Below, piece by piece: positions 25,611-32,326 of a DNA stretch of 54,060 bases (positions within the stretch are counted from its first letter, which is position 1; every line of letters begins with the position of its first letter). Made by a program: the position numbers and the translations under genes. The stretch comes from JAZKAR01 sp040389065 (GTDB lineage: Bacteria > Pseudomonadota > Gammaproteobacteria > Burkholderiales > Casimicrobiaceae): contig JAZKAR010000007.1 of NCBI GenBank assembly GCA_040389065.1, positions 1 to 54,060 on the forward strand. The letters run 5' to 3'. A model generated the notes under the pieces. That model did no database searches. It saw only the letters and a list, made by a program, of their open reading frames with translations, and was not told the origin of the DNA.

Positions 25611-26183
25611 CATGGCTAAGTCGAATTAAATATCTTATTTTTTGATCTTTTTTTTAGCTTGCCAAGTAATGTATATGATAGCGAGACTAGAAACAGACCT
25701 ATAAAACATAACTTTTTACGTTAGCTTAACCGCCCCCTCATCCTAACCTTCTCCCTCGAGGGGAGAAGAAATTTATACACACTCAATGATTATTATCCAG
25801 AGCTCAGGTCATTTATAGCTGAGCCTGTATTTATTGAGACATGTGCCCGGGCTATATTTATCATATGGCCACTGATCTTGTGTATCAGTAATTACAGGTT
25901 TGGCTATAACTAAGAAAATCAGAAAAAAACTGGAAGAATGTAGATACAACCATAAAAATCTTCCTACTAACTCTATCGCCGCAATTTTTAAAGCTTTTTA
26001 AAGACACCTTAACACTTAAAATGGCCCGCTTAAGCTTAAAAAGGTACGCGTAAGCTAGGTGTTATTGGCTAAAATGTTATAACTATATTAAAAAAAACAC
26101 TTTTTTATTTTTTTAAAATTCACTTTATTATCAAATATTTATTTAAATTCAAAATTTCTATCAATAAAAAACCCAACAAATAT
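25611..26183. other. Long non-coding stretch between diiron enzyme and cold-shock genes
   Basis: No convincing gene was seen. It holds a widespread-type palindromic repeat at 25733-25768, a small hairpin ACTGAT/ATCAGT (25871-25889), and a longer imperfect inverted repeat whose arms ACACCT and AGGTGT lie at 26004-26009 and 26057-26062. The last two could belong to an unannotated small RNA, but no promoter-terminator pair was found to support that. Confidence 0.4.
25733..25768. repeat. Common intergenic palindrome (CCCTCATCCTAACC / CTTCTCC-GGGAGAAG type)
   Basis: A polypyrimidine lead (CCCCTCATCCTAACC) runs into the palindrome CTTCTCCCTCGAGGGGAGAAG-like core (25748-25768). Near-identical sequences are scattered between genes in many proteobacteria. 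It is described here from recollection of that repeat class; only one copy is present in this window. Confidence 0.6.
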
Positions 26184-26340
26184 TTACCGAATTAACCAAA
26201 TTATTCTTGACAATCTGCCGAAAATTGGTAATTATGGCATCAACAGTAAAAGAATTATGTTGAAAAAACTTTTTTGGATAAGCTTACATTTCAACAGTTA
26301 AAAAGTTTGGCACTCGCCACTATTATGAAAAGGAAATGAC
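26184..26340 (+). promoter_or_regulatory. Promoter and leader of the cold-shock gene, with paired TTACC/TAACC boxes
   Basis: TTACC (26184-26188) and TAACC (26193-26197) are 9 bp apart. After 9 bp comes TTGACA (26207-26212), with an AT-rich -10 (AATTAT, 26230-26235) overlapping GGTAAT. The predicted transcript has a leader of about 100 bases. It includes a hairpin with arms GTTGAAA (26259-26265) and TTTCAAC (26289-26295) before the AAGGA site. Long structured leaders are usual for cspA-type mRNAs. Confidence 0.6.
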
Positions 26341-26568
26341 ATGAATACGTCTTCTACCAATAACAACCAGTCGGGAAAAGTAAAGTGGTTTAATGAAAGT
26401 AAAGGTTTTGGATTTATTTCCCCCGATGAAGGCGGTGAAGATTTGTTTGTGCATTTTAGCCAAATTCAAGGCACAGGTTTTAAAACCTTAAACGAAAATC
26501 AGCGCGTAGAGTATGAAATAAGCCAGGGTCAAAAAGGCTTGCAAGCGACTAATATTCGTCCTTTCTAG
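26341..26568 (+). CDS. CspA-family cold-shock / RNA chaperone protein
   Basis: The 75-residue single-domain protein has the two RNA-binding motifs KGFGFI (RNP1) and DLFVHF (RNP2), in the standard order after GKVKWFNESKG. It binds single-stranded RNA or DNA and prevents secondary structure, in cold or general stress. A nine-residue Ser/Asn-rich N-terminal extension precedes the domain. An AAGGA site lies close to the ATG. The promoter carries the TTACC-box motif also found before the csbD-like gene, so it is probably stress-controlled. A weak hairpin (26581-26617) follows. Confidence 0.95.
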   Translation: MNTSSTNNNQSGKVKWFNESKGFGFISPDEGGEDLFVHFSQIQGTGFKTLNENQRVEYEISQGQKGLQATNIRPF

Positions 26569-26580
26569 TAAAAGTTTTTT

Positions 26581-26617
26581 GAAAGATATATTGCCTATTA
26601 TTAGTGTAATATCTTTC
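26581..26617 (+). terminator. Weak hairpin after the cold-shock gene
   Basis: GAAAGATAT (26581-26589) and ATATCTTTC (26609-26617) form a 9-bp stem with a 19-base loop, 13 bp after the stop codon. No T-run follows, so some transcripts may read on into the DUF2158 gene. Confidence 0.35.
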
Positions 26618-26673
26618 ATAATAAATCAAGTTTAAGAGTGAAGTTACAAAAACCATATCAAGTGAGGTTTTAT

Positions 26674-26970
26674 ATGTCAGAAAATTTAATGATTGGTAAC
26701 GTAGTAAAATTAAAATCCGGTAGCGAGCCAATGACCATTCAAAGAATTGAAGATGATGAGGTTTTATGCGCTTGGTTTGAGGGTCATACCATTCAGCATG
26801 AAACATTTGCATATAATACTTTAAAAGAATATGTAAGACCGCTTGAGTCGAAATGGTGGACATTAGCTAAAGGCGGCGCAAAGGCTATTTCAAGTCTTTC
26901 TAAAGAACTTCATATTTCGAACAAAAATGAAAATGTTATTAGTCAAGATAAGTTAGTAGGGTTTATCTAA
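26674..26970 (+). CDS. DUF2158 (YodC-like) small protein
   Basis: The 98-residue product begins MSENLMIGNVVKLKSGSEPMTI and continues VLCAWFEGHTIQHETF. This matches the DUF2158 pattern of 'GDVV.LKSGG..MTV' followed by 'W(F/L)(D/E)G' and a phenylalanine. It is a small SH3-like barrel family of unknown role. The C-terminal 40 residues are variable. The ATG at 26674 has an AGTGAGG site; a longer in-frame start 12 codons upstream lacks one. It is possibly co-transcribed with the cold-shock gene and is followed by a good terminator. Confidence 0.8.
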   Translation: MSENLMIGNVVKLKSGSEPMTIQRIEDDEVLCAWFEGHTIQHETFAYNTLKEYVRPLESKWWTLAKGGAKAISSLSKELHISNKNENVISQDKLVGFI

Positions 26971-26986
26971 GCGTTTAGTTAACTAT

Positions 26987-27034
26987 AAATGGTTAGCCTT
27001 ATTGTTATAGTGAGGGTAGGCTAACCATTTTTTT
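26987..27034 (+). terminator. Rho-independent terminator after DUF2158 gene
   Basis: Thirteen-base arms (26987-26999 AAATGGTTAGCCT and 27018-27030 AGGCTAACCATTT) are perfectly complementary, and a T-run follows at 27028-27034. It starts 17 bp beyond the stop codon. Confidence 0.85.
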
Positions 27035-27098
27035 ATACTTAACTTTTAATCGGTTAATTAATAAGTTGATTTTTTGGCATCATTTTTTGGGGAACATT

Positions 27099-27569
27099 AT
27101 GGAAAATATTTCATATTCATATTTTGATGCGCAATCTGATACATTACCAACTACCACTAATAATAAAGACGCTTCTTCATTTATGCCTGTTTCCTGGGTT
27201 GGGATACTTGCAGGGGTATCTATAGGTGTTATTATTCAACTGCTTTTAAATCGCCTAGGAATAGGTTTTGGAATCGATACATTTCATACGCTATTGAATA
27301 ATATTAATACCATAAATATAGATAATGCTTTATGGTGGGGAACCTCAATTTTTGTTTCTTTAGCCGCAGGGGCATGGATTATCACGCATTTTGAAATTAA
27401 TCCTACTGCTCAGTCTCGCTTGTCAAAAAATGTTTTTTTTAATAAAAATAATAAAGAAAAAGATGTATGTATCGCTTACTCTATTTCAAAGCGTGGAGTT
27501 CGTGGAAAAAACGATTACAAATATGTTTGTTCAGCTAATAAAAAATATACTTCATATTTACAATATTAA
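27099..27569 (+). pseudogene. Truncated PhnA-like / DUF-type membrane protein gene
   Basis: The first about 100 codons look like the start of a known family of multi-pass envelope proteins. PVSWVGILAGVSIGVIIQLLLNRLGIGFG is the first helix, and ALWWGTSIFVSLAAGAWIITHF is the second. Family members normally continue for another 150-200 residues with a repeat of such helices. Here, after about residue 105, the translation becomes Lys/Asn-rich, unrelated sequence and ends at 27569. A MITE-like repeat begins two bases later. The gene is therefore probably a 3'-truncated remnant, though a short membrane protein could still be made. Its ATG has a GGGGA site. Confidence 0.55.
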
Positions 27570-27570
27570 T

Positions 27571-27670
27571 AGAATTTACGCAGTTGGCTCTTTCTACGTT
27601 ATGGCAACTTGCCGTACTACGTGTACTGTCTGCGTTGCCATGCCTTGATAGCGCTCAACTGCTTAAATAT
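27571..27670. repeat. MITE-like repeat, inverted orientation
   Basis: It starts with AGAATTTACGCAGTTG and carries the family interior in reverse complement relative to the 23811 copy: GGCAACTTGCCGTACTAC, GTACTGTCTGCGTTGCCAT and GCGCTCAACTGC. The right terminal repeat is decayed after CAACTGC. It directly follows the truncated membrane gene, so its insertion, or a deletion beside it, may have caused the truncation. Confidence 0.8.
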
Positions 27671-27695
27671 CTGATTAATTTAATTAAAAAATTAA

Positions 27696-27735
27696 AAAAG
27701 GCGAGAAAGTAAATATCAAACTTTCTCGCCTTTTT
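27696..27735. terminator. Bidirectional Rho-independent terminator
   Basis: AAAAAGGCGAGAAAG and CTTTCTCGCCTTTTT are perfectly complementary around an 11-base loop. T-runs lie on both strands. It sits between the remnant gene (plus strand) and the outer-membrane-like gene (minus strand), whose stop is at 27753. Confidence 0.9.
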
Positions 27736-27752
27736 ATTCCATCTAAAATAAC

Positions 27753-28274
27753 TTATCTTCCCAGATTGTAGGTTAGCGAAAGATTTACTAAGTTAGAATT
27801 TAAGTTACCTTTATCTGACTTCATTCTTCCAAAGCCTAGCTTCACGCCCCAATCACGATTTACATCTAATCCAGCATAAACCATTGGTTGTACTAATACA
27901 CCAGAACGATCAACATCACCTCCGCGACCGCCCCCTGCTAATACTTCAGCCCCTACACTTAAACCTTGAGAAGTAGGTGTTGACTGAATACCTACACCGA
28001 CCATACCGGTAGTGTATCCTCCTGCATGCCCTGAATACGCGGTATGAACTTGGCCTGCCACATACACATTTTCATTAATAATAGGGTGCTGAACTCTTAC
28101 CCCTACCGTATCAAGTCTACTGCTTGAACCATTCGTTCTAGCAGCTGATGAGTAATGCTCTAACGAAGGAGAAATTTGCCAAGATGATCTAGCATTTTGT
28201 TGCGCATAAAGTAAAGAACCTTGCATAAGTAATACTATACTACTGATAATACGAATAGTTTTTTTATTTTTCAT
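27753..28274 (-). CDS. Hypothetical exported protein, probable small beta-barrel
   Basis: The 173-residue product has a signal peptide (to LLYAQ). The mature part is rich in Gly, Ser and alternating hydrophobics typical of outer-membrane strands: RLDTVGVRVQHPI, VYVAGQVHTAYSG, GMVGVGIQS, LSVGAEVLAGGG, YAGLDVNRDWGVKLGFG and VNLSLTYNLGR. This predicts eight or more strands and no enzyme motif. It could be a small porin-like or adhesin-like barrel. The ATG at 28274 is preferred over 28280 because the GGGGAG site is then 7 bp away. Confidence 0.65.
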   Translation of the reverse strand: MKNKKTIRIISSIVLLMQGSLLYAQQNARSSWQISPSLEHYSSAARTNGSSSRLDTVGVRVQHPIINENVYVAGQVHTAYSGHAGGYTTGMVGVGIQSTPTSQGLSVGAEVLAGGGRGGDVDRSGVLVQPMVYAGLDVNRDWGVKLGFGRMKSDKGNLNSNLVNLSLTYNLGR

Positions 28275-28380
28275 TATCATACTCCCCTAGATTTTTAAAT
28301 GTTAATTAGCCAGTGATGCTTTTATTAAGGTTAGTTTGATGTTTTCCTCCTGTAATAGTTGGAAAGTTATTTCATAATGA

Positions 28381-28677
28381 TCAATGAAATACAGTTTTGA
28401 TTTGCTGAGGGCAAGTTAATTGGTAAGGTGTATGAGTATAATCAGTAATTGAAGTTACAGGTTTTAAGGAACCTATAGCTTTTTCATGAGGGGTGTTTTG
28501 ATAATGCTTAATATGTTGGAGAGTTTCAGCATCTTTTTTAGGATCACATTCAAAATGATCAGAGATGGAAAATATACTGGTATTAAAAGAATCAATAGGG
28601 GACTGGGCTAAAATACTAATAGGTATAAAAAATATTAGAACAGCAAAAATAAAGAGATGTTTTTCAAGAAAATACAT
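28381..28677 (-). CDS. Hypothetical small secreted protein
   Basis: The 98-residue product has a hydrophobic N-terminus (HLFIFAVLIFFIPISILAQ) that ends like a signal peptide. A short polar mature part follows, with two cysteines (FECDPKKDAE and LTCPQQIK) that could form one disulfide. No family was recognised. The ATG at 28677 is chosen for its proper signal peptide. Confidence 0.5.
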   Translation of the reverse strand: MYFLEKHLFIFAVLIFFIPISILAQSPIDSFNTSIFSISDHFECDPKKDAETLQHIKHYQNTPHEKAIGSLKPVTSITDYTHTPYQLTCPQQIKTVFH

Positions 28678-28756
28678 TTTAAACTCCAATTTCAAGAAAA
28701 GAAAGTGGATAAACAATAACTTTAATTTTCCTAATCGTATTATTTTTAACCATAAA

Positions 28757-28799
28757 AAATAATCTGAGTTTAGCGATGTTTTCTAAACTCAGATTATTT
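28757..28799 (-). terminator. Rho-independent terminator of the GlsB/YeaQ-like gene
   Basis: Sixteen-base perfect arms (28757-28772 and 28784-28799) enclose an 11-base loop, and A/T-rich sequence continues beyond as a T-run on the minus strand. It begins 11 bp beyond the stop of the upstream gene. Confidence 0.85.
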
Positions 28800-28809
28800 A
28801 TAAATACTG

Positions 28810-29061
28810 TTAAGCTCTTCTAACAACGCGCAATAACATAATAAGAAGAATAGCTCCAATTGTTGCCACAAAAATACTTCCAATCATACCTGTGTTGCCA
28901 TTAGATGCACTGGTATAAGGACCAAAAATCATTCCACCAATCATGGCTCCTAAAACACCAATAACAATGTCACCTACCATACCAAAACCACCCCCTTTTA
29001 CCAGGGTGCCCGCTAACCAACCAGCAACTAACCCTACGATGATAAAAGCTAGAAAACTCAT
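28810..29061 (-). CDS. GlsB/YeaQ/YmgE (transglycosylase-associated) small membrane protein
   Basis: The 83-residue product has three hydrophobic segments with the family's Gly-rich signatures: LVAGWLAGTLVKGGGFG, GDIVIGVLGAMIGG and FVATIGAILLIMLLRVVRR. The family is stress-associated and inner-membrane located, with unknown biochemistry. The 'transglycosylase-associated' label is historical. The ATG is preceded by a weak AGGAG-like site (TAAGGAGTAAATC). A strong terminator follows, so it is monocistronic. Confidence 0.9.
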   Translation of the reverse strand: MSFLAFIIVGLVAGWLAGTLVKGGGFGMVGDIVIGVLGAMIGGMIFGPYTSASNGNTGMIGSIFVATIGAILLIMLLRVVRRA

Positions 29062-29138
29062 GATTTACTCCTTATTAACAAAAATTGGTTTTTAAAATAA
29101 AGATAAATACGACAGCTTGGTACAATTAACACTTACAA

Positions 29139-29396
29139 TTAATGACGTGTTGCTTTAATATCATTATAAGAACTAAGATGAGTATGTCTTTGAAGTTGAG
29201 CTGCTAATTGCTGTTGTTTTCTGTTTTGTATCACTGAACGTAATCTAGCTGATTTATGTAAAGGCTTATTATCTTCTGATATATTTTTTTCAATGACTTG
29301 TTGCTTTGTATCCTCTTGGGCATTTTCTTGTAAATTAACCCGTTTTCGAGGAATTTTTTTAGCATTACCGGTAATAGTTTTATGGTTAGAGTCCAT
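29139..29396 (-). CDS. Small hydrophilic, probably disordered basic protein
   Basis: The 85-residue product has no hydrophobic segment and is dominated by Lys, Arg, Gln and Asn (for example RKRVNLQENAQEDTKQQ and NRKQQQLAAQLQRH). It is probably intrinsically disordered or helical, and it has no recognised family. An AGG-containing site precedes the ATG. Its composition resembles that of the other hydrophilic small proteins in this window (csbD-like, 46482-46853), which suggests a stress role; this is inference. Confidence 0.55.
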   Translation of the reverse strand: MDSNHKTITGNAKKIPRKRVNLQENAQEDTKQQVIEKNISEDNKPLHKSARLRSVIQNRKQQQLAAQLQRHTHLSSYNDIKATRH

Positions 29397-29918
29397 ATTA
29401 GTTCCTTTTAGTTAATTAAAAACTATTCAGACGAACCCTTAATGCTTTCGAAGGGAACACTACAGACTTTTTTGAATTTTTGATACTAACTGGTCATTAA
29501 TGCTGCACACACTCTTTTCACATAATTATACTACCATAATTAATAACAAATGTAAATCATTATTTATATAGCAACCTATTTTGTATCAATTTTTACCCAT
29601 TAATTTTTAAATAACTACCCTGATTGAAAATAAGTGATTTAATTAAAGAATTTATCAAAATTAAAATGCAATTTATGTTATAACTATATTCAAAAATATT
29701 CAAAAATAACCTAAATGGCGGCAAGTTATTACTGATGAAATACGTATAAAACTTTTAGCGTTCATATGTTTTGTTTGAAAAGTATATAGAAAATAAAAAT
29801 CAATATTGTCAATGAGTTTGATAGCAAAATTAGTAACTTATTTTTGATTTGATGTTTGAGCTGATGTTTAAGTTTTAAGCAATGCGCTAACTAATTTTTA
29901 CTTCTTTATGAGCACTTT
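29397..29918. other. AT-rich non-coding region upstream of the ynb operon
   Basis: About 520 bp without a gene. It should carry the divergent promoters of the small basic protein and ynbA. A TATAAT at 29527-29532 on the minus strand is a candidate -10 for the former. A tandem ATTCAAAAAT repeat lies at 29689-29708. No terminator or known RNA motif was found. Confidence 0.4.
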
Positions 29919-30524
29919 ATGAGCATTTATTTACTTAAGTCGCATTTTCAAAATGTACTAAGGCCATTAGTTAAATTATTGTTTAACTATGGTATTACAG
30001 CTAATCAGGTAACGCTGGTAGCCTGTATTGTTTCAGTATGGCTTGGAGTAGGGCTTATTCTTTATGCATCTGTGCACAAGGCTTTTTTATTGATTCCACT
30101 ATGGATGTTTATTCGCATGGCTTTCAATGCAATGGATGGCATGCTAGCCAGAGAATTTGGACAAAAGTCTGCACTTGGCGCCTACTTGAACGAACTATGT
30201 GACGTTGTATCTGATTCCTGCCTCTATCTGCCTTTTGCGTTTCTTCCGCACTTTGTATCTTTGCATGTTTTTATCGTGATGATGTTATCCATTATTGTAG
30301 AAATGACGGGTTGCATAGCGTTACAGACTGGGGCCTCAAGAAGGTATGATGGGCCATTTGGAAAAAGTGATCGAGCTTTTGCATTTGGGGTTCTGGCGCT
30401 TGCAATAGGATTGGGCTTACAACCTGCCTCTTGGTTACTATGGATTTTTCCTATGATGTCGGTACTATGTATATATACCGTCATCAATAGAGTGAGGCAG
30501 GGGTTGCAAGAGATCAGGCAATAA
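29919..30524 (+). CDS. ynbA: YnbA-like CDP-alcohol phosphatidyltransferase
   Basis: The 201-residue inner-membrane protein has about six helices and the CDP-alcohol phosphotransferase motif at residues 73-99. D73-G74-x2-A-R78, G87, D95 and D99 fit the consensus, but the position that is usually Asp is Asn91 (GAYLNELCD). From recollection, E. coli YnbA also has Asn there, so this is a family trait and not a local defect. Such enzymes join a CDP-activated lipid to an alcohol, making a phospholipid head group; the acceptor for YnbA is unknown. It opens a cluster in the order ynbA-ynbB-acyltransferase-ynbC-ynbD. A MITE-like repeat now separates it from ynbB. Confidence 0.88.
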   Translation: MSIYLLKSHFQNVLRPLVKLLFNYGITANQVTLVACIVSVWLGVGLILYASVHKAFLLIPLWMFIRMAFNAMDGMLAREFGQKSALGAYLNELCDVVSDSCLYLPFAFLPHFVSLHVFIVMMLSIIVEMTGCIALQTGASRRYDGPFGKSDRAFAFGVLALAIGLGLQPASWLLWIFPMMSVLCIYTVINRVRQGLQEIRQ

Positions 30525-30588
30525 TCTGTGTCTTTAGAAAAAAATTACAAAGTATCTCTGGTAAATCACAAAAATTTTTAAACCTTTT

Positions 30589-30698
30589 AGAAGTTATGCA
30601 GTTGAGCACTATCAAGACATGAGCTCGCATGGCAACACAGACAGTTACACGTAGTACGCGGGGCGTCCCACGCGGAGAGAGCCAATTGCGTAACTTCT
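30589..30698. mobile_element. MITE-like element with perfect 7-bp target duplication
   Basis: This 110-bp copy starts AGAAGTTATGCAGTTG and ends CAATTGCGTAACTTCT. It is flanked on both sides by ACCTTTT (30582-30588 and 30699-30705), an exact 7-bp direct repeat immediately outside the element. That is the hallmark of transpositional insertion. It encodes nothing and sits between ynbA and ynbB, ending 30 bp before the ynbB start. It therefore splits, or now helps transcribe, the lipid operon. Confidence 0.85.
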
Positions 30699-30728
30699 AC
30701 CTTTTATAGCAACTCTCAGGAATGAATT

Positions 30729-31661
30729 TTGTTAACTACTCTTCACTACGCATTTGCTGGTATTGTAGCTTTGTTAAGTATCGCATCTATCATCACGATG
30801 ATACTAATGCGAAAGCACCCCAATCGAAATTATATTGAATTAAAATTACGCATTCAAACGTGGTGGTGGATTGTCACCATTTTGTTTTTTGCTTTAGCGT
30901 TCAATCATCTGATTGCAGTAACCGTGATTGGGTTAGCAAGTTTTATGGCATTCAAAGAGTTTTTATCCTTGGCGCCTATGCGCACTCATGACCATTCTGT
31001 TTTGGTATTTGCTTACTTATCTATTCCTCTGCAATACCTTTGGGCAGGAATGGCTTGGTACGGCATGTTTATCATTTTTATCCCCGTTTATGTCTTTTTA
31101 TTATTGCCAATGCGTATGGTGATCGTTGGCGAAACGCAAGGGTATTTACGTGCTGCTGGTACCATTCAATGGGGGTTGATGACAACTGTATTTAGTTTGA
31201 GCCATATGGCGTATTTATTAGCACTACCATCAAAAACAGGCATTCATGGGATGGTTACAGGAGAAATGCTTGCATTCTATCTTCTTATCCTAACGCAGTT
31301 AAATGATGTTGCTCAGTACTTATGGGGAAAAGCGTTTGGTAAGCATAAAGCGGTTCCTAAGGTTAGCCCCAATAAAACAATAGAGGGATTATTAGGAGGA
31401 ATTGCTACAACGACATTACTGGCCTGGTTGTTGGCCCCCTGGTTTACGCCGATGAACGCTTTCTATGCAGTTGTAGCGGGAATATTAGTAAGCGTTTTTG
31501 GCTTTGTAGGCGATGTGGTGATTTCTGCAGTTAAACGCGATATAGGCGTCAAAGACTCGGGGTCGTTGTTACCTGGGCACGGCGGTATTTTGGATCGCTT
31601 AGATTCATTAACCTACACGGCGCCTCTTTTTTTCCACTTTATTTATTATCTCTATTATTAA
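30729..31661 (+). CDS. ynbB: YnbB-like CDP-diacylglycerol synthase (CdsA paralogue)
   Basis: The 310-residue multi-pass membrane protein belongs to the phosphatidate cytidylyltransferase family. The C-terminal signature SAVKRDIGVKDSGSLLPGHGGILDRLDSL is intact, preceded by KVSPNKTIEGLLGG. It makes CDP-diacylglycerol from phosphatidic acid and CTP. In E. coli, YnbB has been reported as a CdsA paralogue supporting synthesis of the glycolipid MPIase. A TTG start is used, with AGGA 8-10 bp upstream; the resulting N-terminus (MLTTLHYAF) aligns with the start of E. coli YnbB as I recall it. The gene follows the MITE-like element closely, and PlsC-like and YnbC-like genes follow without gaps. Confidence 0.9.
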   Translation: MLTTLHYAFAGIVALLSIASIITMILMRKHPNRNYIELKLRIQTWWWIVTILFFALAFNHLIAVTVIGLASFMAFKEFLSLAPMRTHDHSVLVFAYLSIPLQYLWAGMAWYGMFIIFIPVYVFLLLPMRMVIVGETQGYLRAAGTIQWGLMTTVFSLSHMAYLLALPSKTGIHGMVTGEMLAFYLLILTQLNDVAQYLWGKAFGKHKAVPKVSPNKTIEGLLGGIATTTLLAWLLAPWFTPMNAFYAVVAGILVSVFGFVGDVVISAVKRDIGVKDSGSLLPGHGGILDRLDSLTYTAPLFFHFIYYLYY

Positions 31662-31669
31662 GCGCATTC

Positions 31670-32326
31670 ATGAATATATGGATGAACAATTTATTACGTA
31701 TCGTTTTTGTGGTGTGTGTTGCGTATCCTGTTGCTTTGGTATGGCTTGGGATTACCGTTCGTTATCGTGAGCATCTGCCTTTAAAAGGCCCTGCGATTAT
31801 TGCTGCGAACCACAATAGCCATTTAGATATTTTGACGCTTCTATCCTTATTCCCCTTATTCAGTATTCCCAATATTCAACCGATAGCAGCGGCGGATTAT
31901 TTTTTTAAAAATGCTTTTTTAAAATGGTTTTCTTTAAAGGTAATAGGAATTATTCCAATCAATCGTAAAACCATTAAGCGAGGCGAAGATCCGCTTCAAG
32001 GTTGTTGCGATGCCTTAAGGGCTGGAAAGATTCTTATCCTTTTTCCAGAAGGAACACGAGGAGACCCCGAAAATTTGGCAGAGTTGAAATCTGGAATAGG
32101 CCATCTGGCTAAGCGTTTTCCTGAGGTGCCTATTGTACCGGTATTTATGCATGGTTTAGGCCGCTCCTTGCCTAAAGGAGCATGGGTTCCTATTCCACTT
32201 TTTATCAGTATTGCGATCGGAAAGCCATTGTATTGGATGGATGACAAACATACGTTTATGACGGCGTTGAAGCAACGATTTCTTTATCTTAAACAAAAAT
32301 TATACTCAATTAGCGATCCCTTATGA
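31670..32326 (+). CDS. PlsC-like 1-acylglycerol-3-phosphate acyltransferase
   Basis: The 218-residue membrane-anchored acyltransferase has the HX4D motif (ANHNSHLD) and the glycerophosphate-binding FPEGTRGD block, with VPIVPVFMHG downstream. It would make phosphatidic acid, the direct substrate of the CDP-diacylglycerol synthase encoded 9 bp upstream. E. coli's ynbABCD lacks such a gene, so this cluster carries the whole path from lysophosphatidate to a head-group phospholipid. Its stop overlaps the ynbC start (ATGA at 32323-32326). Confidence 0.9.
   Translation: MNIWMNNLLRIVFVVCVAYPVALVWLGITVRYREHLPLKGPAIIAANHNSHLDILTLLSLFPLFSIPNIQPIAAADYFFKNAFLKWFSLKVIGIIPINRKTIKRGEDPLQGCCDALRAGKILILFPEGTRGDPENLAELKSGIGHLAKRFPEVPIVPVFMHGLGRSLPKGAWVPIPLFISIAIGKPLYWMDDKHTFMTALKQRFLYLKQKLYSISDPL

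Noticed and set aside
26074..29690. A 16-base identical string (26074-26089 and 29675-29690) upstream of the cold-shock gene and ynbA
   Set aside because: It is made almost entirely of A and T. In a 54-kb AT-rich sequence about one such match is expected by chance.
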